A stretch of 38,887 nucleotides of DNA, taken from the IMG/VR virus record IMGVR_UViG_3300017742_000034, positions 1 to 38,887 of that record, one strand, 5' to 3'. The notes below the pieces were generated by a model. That model saw only the letters and a program-made list of their open reading frames with translations, made no database searches and had not been told where the DNA came from. Positions 26,638-34,398 of this stretch are shown piece by piece. The position numbers were made by a program, and so were the translations under genes. Origin of the DNA: a virus. The stretch's first letter is position 1; each line of letters opens with the position of its first letter.

Positions 26638-27780
26638 TTATGCTATGTTCATTGTAATCTTACGATCACTAACATTTACACTACCAATTTTTATATTTAC
26701 AGAATCACCTTTAGATAAATCAGCACCTTTTAATTTAGATTTATGTATTAATCCACTGATTCCTTTTTCTAATTCAACAAAAGCACCGTATGAAGTTATT
26801 TTAGTTACTTTACCTTCAGTAATCATCATAGGCTTATATTTATCATCTACACCATCCCATAAATCAATTTTAGGACCAAGCTGACTTAATATAATTTTTC
26901 TATCTGATATAACTTCTTTAGCCCAAAAAGTTATTTCATCACCTGGCTTAATACTTCGGTCGTCTAATGATTTTTGCAATTCTTCAGTCAATTCAGCTTT
27001 AGGAATTAAGCCAGTTAAGCATTCATCAAATTCTGCAAATACCCCAAACTTAGTAGTTCCAGTTACAAACCCAGTTCTTGGTTCTTTAATAGTTTCATTT
27101 AATTTTTCTATTGTTGTTGGAATCATTGTTCTTAAATATTCTCTGTGTGATACTACGACAGTATCTTTTTCTCTTGAGAATGTTATTGGCATAACAACTA
27201 TTTCTTTTCCAACAATAGCTTCAAAATTATGCAATTTATTTAAACCTGCTAATGACCCTGGCATAAAGCATTTAATACCTGCTACATCTACCCAATAACC
27301 ACCATGAATTAATTCTTTAACTTTAGCAGTAAATCCTACTGTAGAATTACCAATGGATTCTTTAATTTCTTTTAACTTAACTTCTCTTATTGCATCAGAA
27401 ATAGAAGCAATAACATCTCCAGTTTTTTGATTAGTTTTAATTTTAACATCGATCTCCATACCAACCTCTAATTGTTCTACAATATAATCAGGTTCTTTTG
27501 TTAGAGTACAATATGCAGTATATTTAGATTGAATATCAATAAGGGCTCTTTCTTTATCTTTAGATATAAAGGTAACCTCCCCTCTCGTGGTATAAGCCAC
27601 ATTGTCTTCTATCAGTTGTGTTTTTTGTAAAGTAGGATCTGAAACTCCATACATCGAGAGTACATCTGCTGCATAAGCTTCATTACACATTAATTTTGTT
27701 CCCTCAGGAACTTGAACTTTTACTGTCTTTGTATCAAATGGATCATCACTTAATTGGATTGTGATTTCTTGTTCGGTCAT
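26638..27780 (-). CDS. Ribosomal protein S1-like RNA-binding protein with four S1 domains
   Basis: The 380-residue protein is built of four S1 (OB-fold RNA-binding) repeats: ~65-128 (RGEVTFISKDKERALIDIQS), ~146-213 (KVKELIHGGYWVDVAGIKCF), ~233-300 (GFVTGTTKFGVFAEFDECLT) and ~319-379 (GKVTKITSYGAFVELEKGIS, SGLIHKSKL). Repeats 3 and 4 are most typical. Host S1 (bS1) has about six domains, unfolds mRNA on the 30S subunit and helps start translation; the N-terminal ~60 residues here (QEITIQLSDDPFDTKTVKVQ) could replace the ribosome-anchoring part. I infer a role in translating phage mRNA, most of which lacks Shine-Dalgarno. Decoy or RNA-stability roles are alternatives. The gene lies inside the baseplate block and ends 40 bases before the amidoligase start. 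AAATATATAA lies 28 bases upstream. Confidence 0.88.
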   Translation of the reverse strand: MTEQEITIQLSDDPFDTKTVKVQVPEGTKLMCNEAYAADVLSMYGVSDPTLQKTQLIEDNVAYTTRGEVTFISKDKERALIDIQSKYTAYCTLTKEPDYIVEQLEVGMEIDVKIKTNQKTGDVIASISDAIREVKLKEIKESIGNSTVGFTAKVKELIHGGYWVDVAGIKCFMPGSLAGLNKLHNFEAIVGKEIVVMPITFSREKDTVVVSHREYLRTMIPTTIEKLNETIKEPRTGFVTGTTKFGVFAEFDECLTGLIPKAELTEELQKSLDDRSIKPGDEITFWAKEVISDRKIILSQLGPKIDLWDGVDDKYKPMMITEGKVTKITSYGAFVELEKGISGLIHKSKLKGADLSKGDSVNIKIGSVNVSDRKITMNIA

Positions 27781-27808
27781 TTTTTATTTTTTACGAGGTT
27801 ATTATAGA

Positions 27809-27818
27809 TTATATATTT
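27809..27818 (-). promoter_or_regulatory. Late-promoter-like motif before the S1-like gene
   Basis: AAATATATAA lies 28 bases upstream of the S1-like ATG, in the longest intergenic gap (83 bases). Apart from this motif I see nothing in that gap: no clear hairpin, no small gene. Confidence 0.5.
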
Positions 27819-27863
27819 GTACATCTAGTATTAGTTATACATATGAGTTAGTAGATTGTTTCA

Positions 27864-28148
27864 TTAGGTAATTGCACCTGCACCTGCACCTGTACCAGTT
27901 CCAGGACCACCCGTGGTTGCTACGACAGTTGTAACAGCAGTAGTTACCAATCCTGATTTTATATAAGCATCTATAGCCGGTGCTGCAATTTCAGCAAATG
28001 CCTTACCGCCTGCTTTCTTTATATCAGTATTAGATACAGTTGCTTTTCCATTTTTAATATTTTCACTTGCCTTATTTTCCATTGCAGTTTCACCCGCAAT
28101 AAATGCAGCTTTCATAGCTGCTTCTAAAATACTTGGTACTAATGGCAT
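27864..28148 (-). CDS. Small Ala/Gly-rich protein following the spike
   Basis: The 94-residue protein starts with an Ala-rich helical half (MPLVPSILEAAMKAAFIAGE, then KAFAEIAAPAIDAYIKSGL) and ends with a Val/Thr strand and a Gly/Thr/Ala tail (VTTVVATTGGPGTGTGAGAG). I recognise no catalytic motif, no signal peptide and no PAAR repeat. Its place directly after the spike gene is where contractile systems often carry a small tip or assembly protein, so a spike-associated role is the simplest inference. The leader is A/T-only (TTTTAAATT) and a promoter-like AAATATATAA lies 18 bases upstream. An 83-base untranslated gap, the longest of the window, separates it from the S1-like gene. Confidence 0.65.
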   Translation of the reverse strand: MPLVPSILEAAMKAAFIAGETAMENKASENIKNGKATVSNTDIKKAGGKAFAEIAAPAIDAYIKSGLVTTAVTTVVATTGGPGTGTGAGAGAIT

Positions 28149-28166
28149 AATTTAAAATTTTATAAT

Positions 28167-28176
28167 TTATATATTT
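28167..28176 (-). promoter_or_regulatory. Late-promoter-like motif before the small Ala/Gly-rich gene
   Basis: AAATATATAA lies 18 bases upstream of the ATG at 28148, overlapping the stop codon of the spike gene by two bases. The leader behind it is A/T only. Confidence 0.42.
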
Positions 28177-29071
28177 AAAGAGTTTTGACTTGCTTTTGAC
28201 TCAATTCAGCAGGTGTCATTGGTTTCATAGGCGGGCTTGTTGGTGAACCTCTATCTCCAATATGAGTATGGCTATTAAATAAAGACAAAAATTTATTTCC
28301 TAATACCAATGGCTCACTTGCACCTTGTCCTAATTCAATAGATGATGAATGATTAATAATGGTGTTTTTACAATTAATTATTGCATCTTCGCAATTAATC
28401 TCAGTATTTGCTCCACTGTTAATTGTAACTTGAGCAGAGTGTGTAAAGGTTAGATTACCATCATTAAGCATTACAATAGTATCACCGTTAGCATTTATTA
28501 TTTCAACAGAGTTATCAGGTTTTATGTTTACAGTAGTTGGACCTTCAGTTGTAGTATAGTCCATCATTAACCCCTTTTCTTCTGTAAAGAAAACTTTAAT
28601 ATGTTCACCTTCTCTTTCATTAGTTACTTCAGATACACCATCTTGCAATTCTCCAGTTAAACCAAATGCAGTATCATAAATTAATACATGAGAATTTTGG
28701 TATGAAGGTTCTACCTCAGCTTTAGTTTCATCTGAAGGGTAAATGTTTTCATGATAAACAGGTTGATAAAAATTTCCGTTATCAAAAGTAAGTCTTACAA
28801 TAGAACCTAATTTAGGAATTTCAAATTTACCACTTCCTGTATTACTTCCACCATACATTAACTGATGCGGTCTTGACCATGGGAGAGCAGCGGTTGGAAT
28901 CTTATATGCACTTTCTGGATCTTCAGGATCTACACGATCATCCATTTTACCATATACTCTAATCTTACATCGGCCTTCAAATATATCATCATTAGTATCT
29001 TCGACAATTCCTACCCATTGTGTAGATCTTAAATCATCTGAATTAAAATTTATTGGATTTACTTTTCCCAT
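28175..29071 (-). CDS. Baseplate spike protein, gp5 / gpV-like, without lysozyme domain
   Basis: The 298-residue protein has the order of a membrane-piercing spike. An N-terminal OB-fold spans ~15-115 (WVGIVEDTNDDIFEGRCKIR, PWSRPHQLMYGG, KLGSIVRLTFDNGNFYQPVY). After a linker comes a repetitive Thr/Asn/Ile triple-beta-helix region (~180-250, TVNIKPDNSVEIINANGDTI, INCEDAIINCKNTIINH), then a tip motif FNSHTHIGDRGSPTSPP. His268 and His270 form HxH, as in P2 gpV where such histidines hold an iron ion at the apex. T4 gp5 has a lysozyme domain between OB-fold and helix; there is none here. The ATG overlaps the stop of the preceding gene by 1 base (TAATG). It should trimerise beneath the gp27-like hub. 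Confidence 0.87.
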   Translation of the reverse strand: MGKVNPINFNSDDLRSTQWVGIVEDTNDDIFEGRCKIRVYGKMDDRVDPEDPESAYKIPTAALPWSRPHQLMYGGSNTGSGKFEIPKLGSIVRLTFDNGNFYQPVYHENIYPSDETKAEVEPSYQNSHVLIYDTAFGLTGELQDGVSEVTNEREGEHIKVFFTEEKGLMMDYTTTEGPTTVNIKPDNSVEIINANGDTIVMLNDGNLTFTHSAQVTINSGANTEINCEDAIINCKNTIINHSSSIELGQGASEPLVLGNKFLSLFNSHTHIGDRGSPTSPPMKPMTPAELSQKQVKTL

Positions 29072-30498
29072 TAATCAAATATATTTTCTTTTGTTATAGT
29101 AGAATTAGGCGGTGGCCCAGATGGACCAAAAACATTAGTAGAATCTAGCCCGTCATTAACAGGAGTAGCCGGGTCATAAACTTGAGAGGCAGCAAATGGG
29201 GCAGCATCTGGTGCAACCCCTAGTGGATTATCACCTATGTTTGTAATTGCTGTATCATTTCCAAATGTATCTAATTCACCGTCTGTGCCTGGTATAATTG
29301 CACCGGCAGCTGCATTTGCTAATGCTTGTGGATTGGATATAGCACCAAGTATTTGATTTCTTAATCCAAATACATTTCCTAATGTTAAACCTTGTATGGC
29401 ACTAGATGCAAATCTTCCTGCTAAATTAACCGCCCCATTTACTTGGTTCATTAATTGGTCTTTACCAAATTGTTTTAATTTTCCTGCAAAGCTAGGATCA
29501 GTATTCCCTTGTGTTTTACCTGCATCTAATTTATCATTATAACCAGAATATTGCGATGTATCTTCCATGTTCCCATACGACCATTTTATTTCTGTGGATG
29601 CTATATTACCTCCGGTGTTAGTGACACCTTCAAATACTTTACCACTTGCAGCAGGATCCCACATACATTCCATAAATCTCATTCCTACTTGTGAAGTATT
29701 TTCATTTACAAATTCCTTAGTATCAGCTGTTGCATCACTAGGATTTAGTGCACCTAACCAATTTCTTACAGTTTTAAATTTTCTTATTTCCTGTACATAA
29801 ACATAGACATCAAATTTTAATAAATTTTTAGGAACGACATATCTTTTATAACGATTATCATAAACAGCCATTTTATATAAATTAAATAGAGCAGTAATTT
29901 TTAAATCAATTGCCTCAAGGCAGCCTATAGTTATACCTTCTTCTCCAGTTGTACCTGTATAAGGATCTATGGAGAATGAAGAATTTTTTTCCCATGCTTC
30001 TTTTATGCCTGCAATTGTTTGAAAATAATATGGTCTTGTTTGATTAACTTCCTGAATACCTTGAATAAATGCTTTTAAATATTCAGCTCTATTTGCTTCT
30101 CCTATTTTATTTAAGTATGCTACTGCTGATGGGGTTGAAGGATAATTATTATTTGAATCAGATGGTGTACTAATAAGTCCGCCTTGTGTAGATACCTGAC
30201 CATCTTCAGGTGCAGGTGTTAGAGCAGCAGGAGGAATTCCATTTGAGCCAACCGTGGCGCCATTAAATAACGGCGATGTAATATCAAACATTAAACTAAA
30301 ACCAAGATACGTAGGATCATCTAATGATGTTACAGCATTAGATCCAGATCCGTTAGCTGTCTTTGCATTATTTACAAACCTTTTTGCAAATTCGTAACTA
30401 GATGGAAATGAACTTCCACCTAAATAAGAACCAAAAGGTCCAGCTAATTGCGCCAATCCTTGGCTACCTGCTGGATTTGCTAAATCTATTAAAGGCAT
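29071..30498 (-). CDS. Tail-tube-like baseplate protein, possible tube initiator/cap
   Basis: The 475-residue protein has a low-complexity N-terminal ~120 residues. The central domain (residues ~165-305; LEAIDLKITALFNLYKMAVY, DNRYKRYVVPKNLLKFDVYV, then VGMRFMECMWDPAASGKVF) resembles tail-tube-fold proteins, in which a conserved helix and the P.NL..F strand form the ring. The C-terminal ~150 residues are Ala/Gly/Asn-rich and partly hydrophobic (NQVNGAVNLAGRFASSAIQG). Contractile tails place one or two tube-like caps (T4 gp48, gp54) between hub and tube. The gene lies between the gp27-like hub and the spike, which fits that role. Call rests on pattern and context. An AAATAAATATAAAAA-type element is 12 bases upstream. 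Confidence 0.65.
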   Translation of the reverse strand: MPLIDLANPAGSQGLAQLAGPFGSYLGGSSFPSSYEFAKRFVNNAKTANGSGSNAVTSLDDPTYLGFSLMFDITSPLFNGATVGSNGIPPAALTPAPEDGQVSTQGGLISTPSDSNNNYPSTPSAVAYLNKIGEANRAEYLKAFIQGIQEVNQTRPYYFQTIAGIKEAWEKNSSFSIDPYTGTTGEEGITIGCLEAIDLKITALFNLYKMAVYDNRYKRYVVPKNLLKFDVYVYVQEIRKFKTVRNWLGALNPSDATADTKEFVNENTSQVGMRFMECMWDPAASGKVFEGVTNTGGNIASTEIKWSYGNMEDTSQYSGYNDKLDAGKTQGNTDPSFAGKLKQFGKDQLMNQVNGAVNLAGRFASSAIQGLTLGNVFGLRNQILGAISNPQALANAAAGAIIPGTDGELDTFGNDTAITNIGDNPLGVAPDAAPFAASQVYDPATPVNDGLDSTNVFGPSGPPPNSTITKENIFD

Positions 30499-30510
30499 AA
30501 TCTAATCATG

Positions 30511-30525
30511 TTTTTATATTTATTT
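30511..30525 (-). promoter_or_regulatory. Late-promoter-like motif (second class) before the tube-like gene
   Basis: AAATAAATATAAAAA lies 12 bases upstream of the ATG at 30498, identical over 15 bases to the element before the 1299-residue gene. It reaches into the end of the hub gene by two bases. Confidence 0.5.
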
Positions 30526-32008
30526 ATGTAGACGGAGTAAACTCTCGTCGCTGTAATTTTAATTTCATTCTTATTGGACCAGGTTCAGTATATAACCACT
30601 CTACACCAGTTATAACATAAAATCCCGTTAAGTATTCATTCACTATACCATTCTGTGAAGCTGCATCATTTTCTACATCATCACCTGATCTAGTTTGTGG
30701 TGCATCTTCACCTTCAATCTCATCATTATTTGGTCCAAGTAAAGTACTTTTTATTGGGCTAGCATATTCTAAAATTTGAACATATATTCTACTATATCTT
30801 ACAAGAGCAGGGTTAACTGTATCTAATTCTATAATCATTCCCATTTTATTAATCTCAACATTATTCTGATAGTTTTGAACTACTGCGTATTGAAATTCAG
30901 GGTGAACGTTGTCTCCTTGTGTTCCTAGATATTTATATTTAACTTGGTCATTTCTAGGTCCTTCTGGTTCACCGTCTATAATTCTACCTTTTGTTGCTGG
31001 TATCATTCCTGGTGTATCATTTGTTAAAGGATCTACAAATTCACTTATCCATTCTTTGGCTTCTAAATCCCAATACTGAGTATATCTTTTATAACCGTTA
31101 GCTTTACTAATCTCACCACTCTTATTAACCATTTCATATTTAGAAACATATCTTGCGCCACCTTGCATTTGAACCATGTTACTTAAATAATTTGGAATAT
31201 TACCTTCTTGCCCCTCAGCACCTTCAGCACCAATAGTATCTCCAGCGTTTTGGCTAAAATCTTGGCTTGCTTCAATTTCACCTTCTTGGCTAAATAATCT
31301 ATTAACATCAACCATAGTTAAATAATAGTAAGGGTCAATATAAGATGTAAAAAAAGTTTCATCACTTAAGTAACTATTTGCAACAATATCTTGGATCCAA
31401 GTTTCGGTAGTATCATTAGGATTAGTCCATGTCATAGTATCCGCAGTTTCCTCAACATTAGAAGCATAGCCTAATTGTAATCTTTCTGCAATATTTAATA
31501 AAGCATCCCAACTAGTAACCTCTTCTTCATATTCTACATTTTCTGTAAAAAGGTTTGGAATAAACATTCTACCTGTTACGAGATATTCACTAGCTGAAAC
31601 TCCACCACCTCCGCCAACAGGTTTACAATCGACAACAGTAAAATCTATTCTTATAGGTTTAAATGTAGTCTCATCACCCTGGGATCTGATATTAACTTGT
31701 ATTAAGTCACCATCTTTAGGATAAAATCTTGCAGTAAACATTCCGTCCACATCTGCAAATTGAATTCTACATGTAGGATAAAAAGCATTATTTTTTAGTG
31801 TGAATAGATTTAATCTATCCATTTGAACATCATAGCCATTTATTTTAATAACAGGAACTACCTGTGAAAATTTGGAAGGTCTTTCCTTCATCGTACTATT
31901 ATCCGAATTTTCACTACCGCTTTCTATATCCAATATTTCTAAAGGATCTAATTTAATAGCAGGTTCTATGACTGTTAATATATTTCTTTCAACTATGCTT
32001 TCAGACAT
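30524..32008 (-). CDS. Baseplate hub protein, gp27 / gpD-like
   Basis: The 494-residue protein has the layout of the contractile hub family (T4 gp27, P2 gpD, N-terminal half of VgrG). Tube-like strands at residues ~50-130 (VPVIKINGYDVQMDRLNLFT, GDLIQVNIRSQ, IRIDFTVVDCKP) precede the conserved helix SWDALLNIAERLQLGYASN (166-184) and WIQDIVANSYLSDETFF with YIDPYYYLTMVDVNRLF (204-239). In gp27 these form the torus that links the hexameric tube to the trimeric spike. The gene follows the LysM protein and precedes the second tube-like gene and the spike, the usual neighbourhood. The N-terminal 45 residues are acidic and extended. A stretch of five Gly (132-136) probably forms a loop. Confidence 0.8.
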   Translation of the reverse strand: MSESIVERNILTVIEPAIKLDPLEILDIESGSENSDNSTMKERPSKFSQVVPVIKINGYDVQMDRLNLFTLKNNAFYPTCRIQFADVDGMFTARFYPKDGDLIQVNIRSQGDETTFKPIRIDFTVVDCKPVGGGGGVSASEYLVTGRMFIPNLFTENVEYEEEVTSWDALLNIAERLQLGYASNVEETADTMTWTNPNDTTETWIQDIVANSYLSDETFFTSYIDPYYYLTMVDVNRLFSQEGEIEASQDFSQNAGDTIGAEGAEGQEGNIPNYLSNMVQMQGGARYVSKYEMVNKSGEISKANGYKRYTQYWDLEAKEWISEFVDPLTNDTPGMIPATKGRIIDGEPEGPRNDQVKYKYLGTQGDNVHPEFQYAVVQNYQNNVEINKMGMIIELDTVNPALVRYSRIYVQILEYASPIKSTLLGPNNDEIEGEDAPQTRSGDDVENDAASQNGIVNEYLTGFYVITGVEWLYTEPGPIRMKLKLQRREFTPST

Positions 32009-32017
32009 ATCCTATAA

Positions 32018-32557
32018 TTATGTGTTTGTGTTATTCCTAGTAGGTAAGTTAGCACCTAATTTTATTTTTCCTCCTTCATATACTTTGGCATCTTGCCCTT
32101 GTTGAAGCATGTTAGGTGGAATAGGCGCTTTTACTCCAGCCTTTTTGGTTTTGGCTTTTTGTATCAATCGCTGTATTCTTGATTGATCCATTTCGCTCTG
32201 TCTACCAGTATCAACATATTGTGATAATGCTGCACTTGGTCTAGATGCTGCATTAGGTCTCCTATAAACTAGCTCTTCTTCTTTAAGTTGAGGTATAGCT
32301 AAAACATCACCTTCTTGTAAACTAAAAGGATTAAAAATATTATTAACAACACAGATGGCATCAATGTACTTCCCTGACCCAAAATACTTTTGTGATATTT
32401 TATCAACTCGACCTGCCTCATCAGCTGTTACGTAGTGTAATGCTTTAACACCAAGCTCTCTTTTATATTTAAATGAAGGGGCTGTTAAGTCATAATACTG
32501 TTCTCCAGTTTTATCATCAGATATTTTATTCTTTAATGTAAGAGATTTAATATTCAT
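32018..32557 (-). CDS. LysM-domain baseplate protein, gp53-like
   Basis: The 179-residue protein has a LysM-like domain at residues ~41-90 (DKISQKYFGSGKYIDAICVV, NNIFNPFSLQEGDVLAIPQ): helix, N..F.P..L..G..L.IP turn. In contractile systems a LysM protein (T4 gp53, P2 gpX, Afp7 type) staples wedge to hub rather than binding cell wall. The N-terminal 40 residues are basic and extended. The C-terminal half is Gln/Arg/Lys-rich and probably extended (RIQRLIQKAKTKKAGVKAP). Order tube-like, LysM, hub, spike is the same as in extracellular injection systems. The stop is 9 bases before the hub start. Function by family and context; sure of the LysM, fairly sure of the role. Confidence 0.8.
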   Translation of the reverse strand: MNIKSLTLKNKISDDKTGEQYYDLTAPSFKYKRELGVKALHYVTADEAGRVDKISQKYFGSGKYIDAICVVNNIFNPFSLQEGDVLAIPQLKEEELVYRRPNAASRPSAALSQYVDTGRQSEMDQSRIQRLIQKAKTKKAGVKAPIPPNMLQQGQDAKVYEGGKIKLGANLPTRNNTNT

Positions 32558-32571
32558 TTTTAATTATTCTT

Positions 32572-34371
32572 TTATGAATCAATTAGCATTTGTGTTGTAT
32601 TACTAACCGCTTCGGCTGTTGCTGTTAAACCTAAGTTACCTTTCGCAGACTTATTAGATTTAATATTACTAATCTGTTCATTATTAAAATCAGCTGCTGC
32701 TGCTTGATTAGTACTAGGTTTTAATGATTGTGTTCCAATGTCTGGTATAGAGCCATAAGTAGCAACTTCTTTACCTGCTAAATTTAATACATCTTCCATA
32801 CCGGCGGCAGATGCGTATATTCTACCCTTTCCAGCATTAAACATATTTTCTATATCACCTTTATCACGAGGCTTTGCATGTTTCATATCTATTTCAAATT
32901 TTACCTCCATAGGAAAATCATCATAACCTAAACCTTGGCCTAATGTCATTGTAGAGTTATCACAAATCATATTACCCATCATAACGATAGGATTCAGTGG
33001 ATTACCAACAGTTATATGCCAGTCACCAGTAGGTTCACCACTAATAAAAGCTTTTGTTGCTTGTGTACCTGTTTGCCCACCTACTTGGCTACCTAAAAAT
33101 CCTCCTAACATATTACCTAGTAAATTCTTACCAACCTTTTTTAATCCATCTACAAAACTGTTTGCAGAAAAACCGCCTTCCTGATCGCCAAATAATCCTT
33201 TGAATCCATTCTCAACATCATTAACTACACTTCCCATATACCCAGAAAAATTACCACCTCTTAATAAATTAGGATCTCCAAATTGACTAGCTACATAACC
33301 TGCACTACCATAATACCTATGCCCACCACCAAAGAATTGAGCATTATTAGTAGACATGGTTAACATATTACTAATAATATCAATCATTGCTATTTTAGGA
33401 TTAATATAGCTTAACGATTTTAATTCATATTCAAATGTTAGTTTCATATCATTTGAAAACTTTAATCCTCTATCTCTAATTTGTGTAGTATCAATTACGT
33501 TAACAGGACCTAAAACAAAATTTGCATAAGTAGTACCTAACCTATCTGCTGTACTACTACCTGCACCATTTTGTGCTCTAAACTTAGCTCCAGAACTAAC
33601 ATCCTTTGCAGAATCAGCTATTGCCCTACCTACACCTCCAATTTTGTTGTAAAAAGGTTGCTGAGTATAACCTCCTCCAGCACCACCTTGGTCAATAGCT
33701 TCAAAATCAGCTTTAAGTTCTTTGTAATTTAATCCAAAAGACATTTTTAATAATTCTTCTAATGTATTACCTGCGGTTTCACCTAAATAAGTTATAGCAG
33801 TTACACCAGCAATCTGAGTTGCATCAACTTCATCATTCTCAGAATCCTTAGGCCTAACACTATACTTATAAATATTATCAGGAATAGGTGTTGGAAATCT
33901 TCTTAATGTAATTAAATGATTTACTGGAATCTTTTTGTAATATTTAGAATATAAAAAATCTGATGGCTTATAACCTATCTTAGGATACTTTTCTTCAAAG
34001 TAATTAATTATCTTTGGCAATGAAACTTGATTAGCTTGTGTACCACCCATTAATGGATTATCTGCCTGGTCAATAAAATTATTACCTTGTGAAGATTCTA
34101 GGTTTCCATAAAATCCTTGAAAATTAAAAAGAGCATACTTATTAGCAATAGATGATGGAATTGGGGTATCAGACATACCTTTTGCCACGGTTAGAGAATC
34201 CGCTACTGCTGAATTAGTATAAAAGTTTTTTGAATATAAGTCACTTACACCTTTAGCAAAACCTGTAGATTCACCACCAAAAGGTCCTAACCTATCGTTG
34301 TTTAACTTATTAGGTCCAGGATACATTGCATCATTAAGACTACCTATTTTCTCACTTAAATTAAATCCCAT
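32572..34371 (-). CDS. Tail-tube-like/baseplate protein upstream of the LysM and hub genes
   Basis: The protein has 599 residues. The C-terminal domain (~440-515) reads WHITVGNPLNPIVMMGNMIC, then TLGQGLGYDDFPMEVKFEID and MKHAKPRDKGDIENMFNAG; this GNP..P.. / D.P..V.F.... pattern is the part that looks like tube or tube-cap proteins of large myoviruses (T4 gp48/gp54 role). A middle section ~320-430 is Gly/Asn-rich (NAQFFGGGHRYYGSAGY, NLLGNMLGGFLGSQVGGQTG), perhaps contacting membrane or tape measure. The N-terminus is Asn/Gly/Pro-rich. AAATATATAA lies 17 bases upstream, and with the change from small unknown genes to hub genes this probably marks the start of the hub transcript. Assignment is inferred; confidence in the gene is high. 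Confidence 0.62.
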   Translation of the reverse strand: MGFNLSEKIGSLNDAMYPGPNKLNNDRLGPFGGESTGFAKGVSDLYSKNFYTNSAVADSLTVAKGMSDTPIPSSIANKYALFNFQGFYGNLESSQGNNFIDQADNPLMGGTQANQVSLPKIINYFEEKYPKIGYKPSDFLYSKYYKKIPVNHLITLRRFPTPIPDNIYKYSVRPKDSENDEVDATQIAGVTAITYLGETAGNTLEELLKMSFGLNYKELKADFEAIDQGGAGGGYTQQPFYNKIGGVGRAIADSAKDVSSGAKFRAQNGAGSSTADRLGTTYANFVLGPVNVIDTTQIRDRGLKFSNDMKLTFEYELKSLSYINPKIAMIDIISNMLTMSTNNAQFFGGGHRYYGSAGYVASQFGDPNLLRGGNFSGYMGSVVNDVENGFKGLFGDQEGGFSANSFVDGLKKVGKNLLGNMLGGFLGSQVGGQTGTQATKAFISGEPTGDWHITVGNPLNPIVMMGNMICDNSTMTLGQGLGYDDFPMEVKFEIDMKHAKPRDKGDIENMFNAGKGRIYASAAGMEDVLNLAGKEVATYGSIPDIGTQSLKPSTNQAAAADFNNEQISNIKSNKSAKGNLGLTATAEAVSNTTQMLIDS

Positions 34372-34388
34372 AAAATACAGTTATTTTA

Positions 34389-34398
34389 TTATATATTT
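34389..34398 (-). promoter_or_regulatory. Late-promoter-like motif before the hub block
   Basis: AAATATATAA followed by TAAAATA lies 17 bases upstream of the 599-residue gene, the first of the hub genes. Confidence 0.5.

Noticed and set aside
27781-27863. Small RNA or tRNA in the longest gap
   Set aside because: Only a promoter-like motif is visible; no cloverleaf, no strong stem and no small open frame.
27864-28148. PAAR spike-tip protein after the spike gene
   Set aside because: Size and place fit, but there are no PAAR repeats or suitable His/Cys pattern, and the spike has its own HxH tip.
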